A DNA stretch of 64,000 bases from Pseudoalteromonas distincta (GTDB lineage Bacteria; Pseudomonadota; Gammaproteobacteria; Enterobacterales; Alteromonadaceae): assembly GCF_000814675.1 (NCBI RefSeq), contig NZ_JWIG01000025.1:124001-188000 (forward strand). Reading direction: 5' to 3'. The notes below the pieces were generated by a model that saw only the letters and a list, made by a program, of their open reading frames with translations, did not search any database and had not been told where the DNA came from. Shown here piece after piece: positions 55,802 to 64,000 of the stretch (its first letter is position 1; every line of letters starts with the position of its first letter). A program made the translations under genes and the position numbers.

Positions 55802-57838
55802 GTGGGCGTAGTATTCCAAAATTTGTTTTTTCCTAAAAAACAGGCAATTATTTTTGCGACTAAGGGTGTTATAGCCATGGTGATGGCGCTGACTATTGCT
55901 ATGTCGCTTAATCTTGAAAGGCCTTATTGGGCGTTAGTCTCGGCTATATTTTTGCAATTACGCCCGCAAAGCGGATTAGTTATTGAAAAAGCAATTTGCC
56001 AAATAATAGGCACCATAGTGGGTGGTTTATTTGGCATATTGCTTTTAACTCAGCTAATTCTTTACCCTTATTTAGCGCTCGGTGCACTGGCATTATGGTT
56101 GGGGGTAAACTCTGCGTTATCGGCAATGGTACGCCAAGCAAACTTTGTTTATGCGTTTGCTATGGCAGGTGTAACAGCCGCTATTATTGTACTTTTAGTC
56201 ATGGTTACTCCGGCAATGGTGAGCAGCCAGAGTATATTTGATATTGCACAAGCGCGAGTAAGCGAAATAATAATAGGCTCTGTATGTGCTGGGCTTGTGA
56301 GTCATCTATTTTGGCCTGTAAAGGTTAAACATTTACTGCAAACACAAGCGCGGTCGGTTATAAATCAAACGTTACATTATTTAGTTATTGAGCTTGATTC
56401 TAAGGGCTCGCACGAAAACCGTCACCAGCAAATAGATGGCATTATGGCAACATTGGGATCAATAAACGAAGATTCCAGCGCAGTAAGGTACGAAGGACCA
56501 AAAGGTCCAGGGCGCTCGCGTGCTGCAAATCAGTTGTCGCAAAAAGTACTTTCTTTATTGGCCTTAATTCAAATAATTGGCCGCCTACAGCGAAACCACG
56601 AAGACCTTATTACACCTACTTTAGATAAATTAATAAGTAAACTTAAGCACGTATTTGCGCAAATTAAAGAGTCTGACGATTTTGATTACTGCGCTGAACA
56701 AGTTAAAACGCTGCGTAAAGAGCTAACCGACTATAGAGCAAATACGGTGTGTGATTCGCCATTTGAATCTCACATGCTCAATGTGAGCTTAGAAGTAGCA
56801 GCCGACTTAACAATTTTACTACGCGCATACAGAGCGTTAGAAGAGCGTGATAAAACATTATTAAATGCACCCAGTATGCTTACATATCGCGACCCATTAG
56901 CTGGCATAATTGTTGGATTTAGAACTGCTTTGGTGTTTTCTATCGGCGCATTTATTTGGATTAATACAGGCTCTTCTGCTGCATTATTAATTATGATTTT
57001 ACCGGTCATATTTTCGATAATGTTGGCGAGAATACCGTTAGCTATTTTACAGGTGGTAATAAAGCGTTTATTGGTAGGCGTGGTGGTTGCTGCTATTGTA
57101 ACTATTTTTTACGCACTCAATTTATTATCACAAAGTGGTGGGCAATTAGAAATATTACTACTTGTATTAGCAGGGCCTTATTTTCTGGGTTTACTGCTGC
57201 TAGCTGATCAACAAACATTGCCATATGGCTTGGGGTTTTGTATCCCATTTACGATTTTGGTAAGACCCAGTACCGATATGAGCCTTGCGTTTTCAATCGA
57301 TTACACACTTAGCTCTGCCATGGCAATTTTTGCGGGGGTAAGTATTTTATTTTGGATTTTTCAGTTATTCACAGGCCCGAGTGTACAATTACTTGTTCAT
57401 CGTGTTTTTAAGGCCACTTATAAAGATTTACTCGAAATAAATAACCATCCAACCCCAAGTATTTGGTATAACCGCCGTATGGCCGATAGGTTAATTCGCT
57501 TAACTAATTACGATCAAGGTTCACACTCACGCGTAATTACTGATCTTGCACTAACCGCTCTAAACTTAGGGCATGCGTCGGTACGTTTAAACTCAATTTG
57601 TGAAAATTTGGCTGGTAATACAAAGCTAAAGTATTTAAATGAGTGGCAGCGTACGTTAGCCGATGCATTTATGTTGGCAACCAAGGGCAAGTTTAATAAT
57701 AAGTTTAAGCAAGCGTCAGATAATCTTTATGAGGAATTGGCTCAGACGGTTGACGATTCAAATCAATTAGAAGCAATAAAAGGCATGTTTATTCGCATTA
57801 ATCTGACCTTTGAAAGAAGTGCGAGTAAGATAAATTAG
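55802..57838 (+). CDS. aaeB: FUSC-family efflux pump (AaeB-like), GTG start
   Basis: A 678-residue inner-membrane protein with two blocks of helices (about 15-165 and 370-520) and cytoplasmic helical regions, typical of the FUSC/AaeB family. Visible features are FATKGVIAMVMALTIAM and the second-block FRTALVFSIGAFIWI. In E. coli AaeAB exports aromatic carboxylic acids such as p-hydroxybenzoate. The start is GTG 55802, with AAGGGGAA six bases before. The AaeR-type LysR regulator is absent from the neighbourhood. Confidence 0.9.
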   Translation: MGVVFQNLFFPKKQAIIFATKGVIAMVMALTIAMSLNLERPYWALVSAIFLQLRPQSGLVIEKAICQIIGTIVGGLFGILLLTQLILYPYLALGALALWLGVNSALSAMVRQANFVYAFAMAGVTAAIIVLLVMVTPAMVSSQSIFDIAQARVSEIIIGSVCAGLVSHLFWPVKVKHLLQTQARSVINQTLHYLVIELDSKGSHENRHQQIDGIMATLGSINEDSSAVRYEGPKGPGRSRAANQLSQKVLSLLALIQIIGRLQRNHEDLITPTLDKLISKLKHVFAQIKESDDFDYCAEQVKTLRKELTDYRANTVCDSPFESHMLNVSLEVAADLTILLRAYRALEERDKTLLNAPSMLTYRDPLAGIIVGFRTALVFSIGAFIWINTGSSAALLIMILPVIFSIMLARIPLAILQVVIKRLLVGVVVAAIVTIFYALNLLSQSGGQLEILLLVLAGPYFLGLLLLADQQTLPYGLGFCIPFTILVRPSTDMSLAFSIDYTLSSAMAIFAGVSILFWIFQLFTGPSVQLLVHRVFKATYKDLLEINNHPTPSIWYNRRMADRLIRLTNYDQGSHSRVITDLALTALNLGHASVRLNSICENLAGNTKLKYLNEWQRTLADAFMLATKGKFNNKFKQASDNLYEELAQTVDDSNQLEAIKGMFIRINLTFERSASKIN

Positions 57839-57914
57839 CCCCATTCGCTGCTTTTCGAGTTCAGATGTTATAACGAAATCTGTTATACTTGCTGGATAAT
57901 TTTATGGGGCTGTT

Positions 57915-58646
57915 ATGATTTCAAAAAACCAACTCAAACTTATTCGCCAACTTGGCCAAAAAAAGTACCGAAAGCAATATAATCAATACCTTGTACAGGG
58001 TGAGAAAAACGTACTTGAGTTATTAAACAGCCCATTAAATGTGGTTAATATTTTTGCTACAAACGAATTTATAAATGCGTACCAAGGTAAGTATCCGCAA
58101 GCTAACTTTATAGAAGCTGATGAAGAGACCCTCACCAAAGCCAGCACGCTAGTTAGCAATAATGCAGCCATTGCTATTGTTGATATGCCAAAAGCAGCTT
58201 TACCACAAGCAAGTGGCTTAATACTCGCACTTGATGGCGTATCAGACCCTGGTAATTTAGGCACAATAATAAGAGTGGCAGACTGGTACGGTATTAAACA
58301 TATAGTAACTAGCACCGACAGCGCAGACGCTTACAACCCAAAAACAATCAGCGCCACGATGGGCTCATTTGTAAGGGTATCGGTAAGCCAAGTAGATTTA
58401 CCTGATTACCTACAGTCTTTAAATTTACCTGTTTACGGTGCTTTTTTAGATGGGCAAAGCGTGCATAAAACCCAATTTACGGGCTCAGGCGTTTTACTAA
58501 TGGGCAGTGAGTCGCATGGAATACGCGAGACATGTGCAAAGTTAGTAACTAATAAAATCACCATCCCCGCTTTTGGTGGAGCAGAATCGCTTAATGTTGC
58601 AATGGCGACCGGTATTATTTTAGATAATTTTAAACGACAAGCTTAA
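57915..58646 (+). CDS. TrmH-family RNA 2'-O-methyltransferase
   Basis: A 243-residue SPOUT methyltransferase. The three trefoil-knot motifs are DGVSDPGNLGTIIRVADW, LLMGSESHGI and IPAFGGAESLNVAMATGI. An N-terminal substrate-binding region (KYRKQYNQYLVQGEKNVLEL) is present. RNA target unknown; rlmB- or TrmH-like specificity cannot be told apart here. A 12-bp hairpin follows. Confidence 0.9.
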   Translation: MISKNQLKLIRQLGQKKYRKQYNQYLVQGEKNVLELLNSPLNVVNIFATNEFINAYQGKYPQANFIEADEETLTKASTLVSNNAAIAIVDMPKAALPQASGLILALDGVSDPGNLGTIIRVADWYGIKHIVTSTDSADAYNPKTISATMGSFVRVSVSQVDLPDYLQSLNLPVYGAFLDGQSVHKTQFTGSGVLLMGSESHGIRETCAKLVTNKITIPAFGGAESLNVAMATGIILDNFKRQA

Positions 58647-58675
58647 CAATTTAACTGTTAATGAGTTAAATTGTT
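58645..58675 (+). terminator. Hairpin after the SPOUT methyltransferase gene
   Basis: AACAATTTAACT pairs with AGTTAAATTGTT over a 7-base loop, but only a short T-run follows, so terminator strength is doubtful. Confidence 0.5.
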
Positions 58676-58713
58676 TGTAATCAATAACAATAATAATCGG
58701 TAATAACAATAAG

Positions 58714-61700
58714 ATGCGCTTAAGCACTATTAAATTAGCGGGCTTTAAATCGTTTGTAGAGCCCACTAAAATTCCATTTCCTGATCAAATGACGTGTGTT
58801 GTTGGCCCCAATGGCTGTGGCAAATCTAACGTTATTGATGCAGTACGATGGGTGCTAGGTGAAAGCTCTGCTAAAAACCTGCGTGGCGACGCCATGACCG
58901 ACGTTATTTTTAATGGCTCAACTAATCGAAAAGCCATATCACAAGCCTCTGTAGAGCTTGTTTTTGATAACGATAAAGGAAGTCCTTCAAACACATTTGC
59001 CGATCGAAACCAAATTGCTATTAAGCGTTTAGTAACGCGCGACGGACAGTCACTGTATTTTTTAAATGGCAGTAAATGCCGTAAGCGCGATATTACCGAT
59101 ATATTTTTAGGCACCGGTCTTGGTCCACGTAGTTACGCAATTATTGAGCAAGGGATGATCTCGCGCTTAATAGAAAGTAAACCACAAGAGCTGCGCGTAT
59201 TTTTAGAAGAAGCCGCTGGCGTTTCTAAATACAAAGAGCGCCGCCGCGAAACACAAACTCGTATAAAGAGCACTCGCGAAAATCTTGAACGTTTGTTAGA
59301 TGTGCGTAAAGAACTACAAAGCCAGCTAGATAAATTGGCTGTGCAGTCGGTTGATGCAAAAAAATACCGCGAATTAAAAGCACAAGAACGTACGCTAAAA
59401 GGCCAAATTGCCGTTTTAAAATGGCAAAAGTTACATCAGCAGCAACTTGAAAAAAGTGCCCAAATTAAAAAGCTTAATGATCAAATTTTGTTTTTTAAAA
59501 CCGCTAACTCAGGGCATGACGATGTACTTGCAAGCTTAGAAGGGCAAGTACAAGCTCAGCAAGATAAACTAAGCGATGCACAGCATCAGCAACATGTAAT
59601 ACACACAGAGCTTACCCGGGCTGAGCAACAACAAATCAATGTAAAGCAGCAAACCCAAACGCTTAAACAGAGTTTAATTAAATTACAGCAACGCCAAATT
59701 CAAAGTGCTGAGGTAAAATCGCAGCAGCAAATTGTGTGCGAACAACTCAACGAAGCCCTGCAAGAGGCAAGTGAAAATGCCTTAATATGTGAAGAGCAAG
59801 TTAGTGGGTTAACGCATGAACTTGAGGAATTATTAGCACTTAAGCAGCGCCACCATACTCATTGGCAAGCTTTGTGTGAGCAACAGCAACAGCTTAATAA
59901 TAACGTGCAACTACATAGTAGTCACATTAAACAAACTCAGCAGCAAATAAGCCACGTTAACGAGCAAATTGATCAGTTAACTGTTCAGCTTAGCGAGCTA
60001 CAAAGTAGTGATGTAGAGCAACAGTTAATACAGCAAACACAGCAAACACAAACATTAACTCAAGAACTTGCCGCTAAACAAACAGCACATACGAAGTGCA
60101 CTGCTAAGCTTGAAATGCAAAATGAGCTTGTTAATAACTCACAAACACAATATTCGACGCTCACTCAAACAATAAACGAGTTAAAAGCCAGTATAACGGG
60201 GCTTAAAAGTACATTAGGGCTTGATGAAAAAAGTGAACGTACTAATGGTTTGTTTAATCAGCTAAGTGTTAAAGAAGGCTTTGAGCTTCTAATAGAGCAA
60301 GCACTTAAATCTTTAGAGCACTTAAATGTAAGTGAGCAGCAAGCTGATAACAGTGTGTGGCCAAATAGTGATAAAAGCATGCCAACAAATAGCTTAGCTA
60401 CATATATAACAAGCGGTGTTTATCCAGAGCATTTAGCACGTATTGCTTATAGTGAAAGCGGTGATTTAGAAATACTAAAAGATAGTTTTTATACAGCTGT
60501 TATGGATAAAAACGGTGCTTTATATGGTCGTAACTGGCATGTAAGTGCCGAATGTAATGCAGAAAACTCATTACTGTTAAAGCATAAGCAATTGCAGGAT
60601 AAAGCTCAGCAATTAAATAATACCGAGGACGAATTACAACAAGTAACACACACTCGTGACGAACATACAGCTGAGCAAATAAAATTAATTAACGAACAAA
60701 GCGAGCTAAAAGAAGCCATACATGAGCTTGCGCAAAATATAGCAGTAGCCAGTACGCGCAGCGATATGCTCAAACAGCAAGTAGCGCACTTTAAGTTACA
60801 ACTAGAAAAGCTACAACAACAAAAACAGCAATTAACAAATCAGCTTTTACAATTAAATACCGTGCTTGATGAGCAAGTAGCGCAATTTGAAGTGATGAAT
60901 GAGCATCAACTTAACTTAGCGGATGAAGTAGACGCTGCAAATAGCTTGCGCTCACAAAGTGATAAAAGTTATAGCGAAGCATTAAGCATGCTTGAGCAAT
61001 ATAAAACACAAGCACATAAGGCAACGCTCTCAGAGCAAAAGGCACGCAGTGAATGGCAGTTAAGCCAAACCAAATTGAGCCATGCAGAGCAAGAGCACGT
61101 TAGTGCATCAGAAGGTGCGCAAGAACTACTTAGTGAAATAGAAGAGCTGCTGATACCAGAGCAAGAACTTAGCGATGAAATTACGCAGCTCTTAGCACAG
61201 CATCAAAAAGGTGAGCAGGCATTAGTATTGCTACAAAAAGAATTAGCTCAGGCGAAAGAGAGCTTAAACACTAAGCAAATAAGCCTTAAAAATTCACAAG
61301 GTGAGCTGGTGGGCTTGCAAGAGCAGCACCAAAAGCTAACAATTGAAGAGCAAAGCTTAGTAATAAAAGCGCAAGTTGCGCTTGAGCCATTAGAAGAGTT
61401 GAAACAAAGCTTAAAAGCAATACTTGATGAATTACCAGATTCATTAAATTTGAGTGCAGCGCAAAATCAGTTAACCGGATTTACTAATCAGTTAGATAAA
61501 TTAGGTGCAGTAAACTTAGCGGCAATAGAAGAGTTTGATTTAGCCAAGGCACGTAGTGATTATCTTGATAATCAATTAGATGATTTAACAAAAGCGTTAA
61601 GTACCCTTGAAGGTGCAATTCGTAAAATTGATAGTGAGACCAAAACACGCTTTAAAGCGACGTTCGATCAAGTTAACGAAGACTTTGCTGAGCTATTTCC

Positions 61701-62115
61701 TAAAGTTTTTGGTGGTGGGAGCGCGTATTTAGAATTAACCAGTGACGATTTACTCGAAAGTGGTGTTAGTATAATGGCACGACCACCGGGTAAGAAAAAT
61801 TCAACAATTCATTTGTTAAGTGGTGGAGAAAAAGCGCTGACCGCATTATCATTAGTGTTTTCTATATTCAGGCTCAATCCAGCTCCTTTCTGTATGCTGG
61901 ACGAAGTAGATGCACCATTAGATGATGCCAACGTTGTGCGTTTTTGCCGTTTGGTTGAAGAAATGTCACAATCAGTGCAGTTTATTTATATTAGTCATAA
62001 TAAAATTGCGATGGAAATGGCAGGTAGATTAACAGGTGTTACTATGGCAGAACCTGGCGTATCGCGTATGGTTGCTGTAGATATAGAGCAAGCTGTGCAA
62101 CTTGCACACGCATAA
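58714..62115 (+). CDS. smc: Chromosome segregation ATPase SMC
   Basis: An 1133-residue SMC protein. Walker A GPNGCGKSNVIDAVRWVLGE (residues 31-50) at the N-terminus; long coiled coils (about 160-500 and 620-970) rich in Gln, Glu and Lys; a hinge near 495-610. The C-terminal head has the signature HLLSGGEKALTALSLVFSIF and Walker B PFCMLDEVDAPLDDAN. It condenses and segregates chromosomes with ScpA/ScpB, which are not in this window. The position upstream of zipA and ligA is typical for SMC-type gammaproteobacteria and excludes the enterobacterial MukB type. Confidence 0.97.
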   Translation: MRLSTIKLAGFKSFVEPTKIPFPDQMTCVVGPNGCGKSNVIDAVRWVLGESSAKNLRGDAMTDVIFNGSTNRKAISQASVELVFDNDKGSPSNTFADRNQIAIKRLVTRDGQSLYFLNGSKCRKRDITDIFLGTGLGPRSYAIIEQGMISRLIESKPQELRVFLEEAAGVSKYKERRRETQTRIKSTRENLERLLDVRKELQSQLDKLAVQSVDAKKYRELKAQERTLKGQIAVLKWQKLHQQQLEKSAQIKKLNDQILFFKTANSGHDDVLASLEGQVQAQQDKLSDAQHQQHVIHTELTRAEQQQINVKQQTQTLKQSLIKLQQRQIQSAEVKSQQQIVCEQLNEALQEASENALICEEQVSGLTHELEELLALKQRHHTHWQALCEQQQQLNNNVQLHSSHIKQTQQQISHVNEQIDQLTVQLSELQSSDVEQQLIQQTQQTQTLTQELAAKQTAHTKCTAKLEMQNELVNNSQTQYSTLTQTINELKASITGLKSTLGLDEKSERTNGLFNQLSVKEGFELLIEQALKSLEHLNVSEQQADNSVWPNSDKSMPTNSLATYITSGVYPEHLARIAYSESGDLEILKDSFYTAVMDKNGALYGRNWHVSAECNAENSLLLKHKQLQDKAQQLNNTEDELQQVTHTRDEHTAEQIKLINEQSELKEAIHELAQNIAVASTRSDMLKQQVAHFKLQLEKLQQQKQQLTNQLLQLNTVLDEQVAQFEVMNEHQLNLADEVDAANSLRSQSDKSYSEALSMLEQYKTQAHKATLSEQKARSEWQLSQTKLSHAEQEHVSASEGAQELLSEIEELLIPEQELSDEITQLLAQHQKGEQALVLLQKELAQAKESLNTKQISLKNSQGELVGLQEQHQKLTIEEQSLVIKAQVALEPLEELKQSLKAILDELPDSLNLSAAQNQLTGFTNQLDKLGAVNLAAIEEFDLAKARSDYLDNQLDDLTKALSTLEGAIRKIDSETKTRFKATFDQVNEDFAELFPKVFGGGSAYLELTSDDLLESGVSIMARPPGKKNSTIHLLSGGEKALTALSLVFSIFRLNPAPFCMLDEVDAPLDDANVVRFCRLVEEMSQSVQFIYISHNKIAMEMAGRLTGVTMAEPGVSRMVAVDIEQAVQLAHA

Positions 62116-62189
62116 ATTTTTATAACAAGTGTATTAGTTTTTCATTAATATACAGGTTTTAGGCATATCAAATAATAAAAGGTGAGGGG

Positions 62190-62957
62190 ATGGCCGAACA
62201 ATTAAGATGGGTTTTAATCGTTATCAGTGTAATTGTCATTGGTGGTTTATTAATACATGGATTGTGGTCAGTTAGAAAAAAAGACCGCCCAGAAGTATCG
62301 GATAATGAACGGGTTGAGCCATTACAACAAAGCGCACCAGCTTCATCTAAACCGTTTCGTACTGAGGCTGAGCCAAAAGAGCCAATGCAAGACGAACGTG
62401 ATGAGCCACAATTTGGCGAGCTTAACTTTGATGCAAATGAGCCGCAAATTGATACAAGCGTGCCAGAAACACCGATTGAAGATGACTTAGAAATAGTTGA
62501 TGATCTTGAAACAAAAGATCAAAGTGCTGAAGAAGCGCCTGCTCAAATGTCTGACTTTGTTATTGTGCATATTCAAATGCCAGAAGAGCTTAGTATGCAG
62601 GGCAGTAAACTATTACCAGCAGTTAATACTTTAGGTTTTAAATATTCTGAGGAAGGCTTTTTTAATCGCCACTTAGATCCGGCTGGCCAAGGTCCTGTTT
62701 TGTTTAGATTAGTAAATATGTACAACCCAGGTACGTTTGATATTGATAATATGGAACAATTTAGTACCGCTGGGGTAAGCTTATTTATGACGTTACCGTG
62801 CGACGGCGATGGTCTAGCGGCATTTAATATGTTGCACAGCGCAGCTAAAAAGTTAGCGGATGAATTTGGTGCACAAATTTTAGATGCTGAGCGAAATGAA
62901 ATGACAGTAGAGCGCATCAGGCAATATGTTGAACAGGTTCGTTCTTTTTCAGCGTAA
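62190..62957 (+). CDS. zipA: Cell division protein ZipA
   Basis: A 255-residue membrane anchor of the FtsZ ring. N-terminal helix (WVLIVISVIVIGGLLIHGLW, residues 7-26), basic patch, then an acidic Pro/Gln-rich linker (about 30-120). The C-terminal FtsZ-binding domain (about 121-250) has the FNRHLDPAGQGPVLFRLVNMYNPG pattern. GGTGAGGGG lies before the ATG. It stands directly between smc and ligA, the usual place. Confidence 0.95.
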   Translation: MAEQLRWVLIVISVIVIGGLLIHGLWSVRKKDRPEVSDNERVEPLQQSAPASSKPFRTEAEPKEPMQDERDEPQFGELNFDANEPQIDTSVPETPIEDDLEIVDDLETKDQSAEEAPAQMSDFVIVHIQMPEELSMQGSKLLPAVNTLGFKYSEEGFFNRHLDPAGQGPVLFRLVNMYNPGTFDIDNMEQFSTAGVSLFMTLPCDGDGLAAFNMLHSAAKKLADEFGAQILDAERNEMTVERIRQYVEQVRSFSA

Positions 62958-62981
62958 ATAACGCATACATTATATTTTTAT

Positions 62982-63019
62982 AAGCCACTGGACGGTGATT
63001 CGTCAAAGTGGCTTTTTTT
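62982..63019 (+). terminator. Terminator between zipA and ligA
   Basis: AAGCCACT pairs with AGTGGCTT, with an inner GACG/CGTC stem, then seven T. It ends about 20 bases before the ligA start, so ligA may have its own promoter or receive reduced readthrough. Confidence 0.85.
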
Positions 63020-63037
63020 ATGTTTATTGAGGTTTAA

Positions 63038-64000
<963 letters not shown>

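Overview
The window is one contiguous stretch of a marine gammaproteobacterial chromosome, most likely Pseudoalteromonas or a close relative in Alteromonadales. The evidence is low-GC, AT-biased codon use, Alteromonadales-type gene order (miaB-ybeZ-ybeY-corC-lnt with divergent ubiF; lolB-ispE-prs-rplY-pth-ychF divergent from hemA-prfA-prmC; gcvA-ygdD-rlmM; speA-speB; smc-zipA-ligA), the presence of SMC rather than MukB, and several c-di-GMP proteins. No plasmid, prophage, intact insertion sequence or CRISPR array was seen. Genus assignment is inference from gene content and protein resemblance; no search was run.

Left part (1-11.3 kb): the 5' two fifths of leuS at the edge, then an accessory stretch. 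It holds a zinc-ribbon protein, a LonB-like protease, a membrane-anchored FKBP isomerase and a small membrane protein; an orphan coiled-coil protein; a secreted CIA30-domain protein; a TonB-like protein with an unfamiliar C-terminus; an old yellow enzyme (nemA-like); an RDD membrane protein; an esterase; and an FxLYD-like protein. A decayed 2OG-Fe(II) oxygenase-like gene and a GTTGGGT/ACCCAAC palindromic repeat follow. In E. coli leuS lies close to lnt, so this stretch separates two normally near-adjacent blocks.

Centre-left (11.3-26.7 kb): the lnt-corC-ybeY-ybeZ-miaB operon (minus strand; envelope lipoprotein acylation, rRNA maturation, tRNA modification), divergent ubiF (ubiquinone), a membrane GGDEF-EAL protein, and a ten-gene tRNA operon (2 Met, 4 Leu, 4 Gln) under a strong stringent-type promoter. 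Then come ychF, pth, rplY, prs, ispE and lolB, all on the minus strand, serving translation, nucleotide and isoprenoid supply, and lipoprotein sorting.

Centre (26.7-42.9 kb): hemA-prfA-prmC, a REC-DUF3369-HD-GYP response regulator, sirB2, sirB1, a DUF819 membrane protein and kdsA form a long plus-strand series. gcvA, a TEX30-like hydrolase, a DUF423 protein and rlmM follow. Next is a 1102-residue lipoprotein with PKD-like repeats, a lamin-tail-like domain and a metzincin protease domain, coupled to a small lipoprotein; cysZ is convergent to this pair.

Right part (43-64 kb): a GAF-PAS-GGDEF-EAL protein, GNAT, MYG1, YnfA and two orphan small proteins; speA-speB (arginine to putrescine); a minus-strand DUF898/YjgN - M48 protease - DoxX-like series; an aaeXAB-like efflux operon carrying a MITE-like palindromic element at the end of aaeX; a TrmH-family methyltransferase; and smc, zipA and the 5' half of ligA, cut by the window edge.

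Most of the window is conserved housekeeping. The items most worth a second look are the 2OG oxygenase-like pseudogene, the TonB-like protein with a non-TonB C-terminus, the PKD/lamin-tail/metzincin lipoprotein with its coupled partner, the MITE-like element that supplies the aaeX stop codon, and the covarying hairpins abutting each tRNA-Leu.
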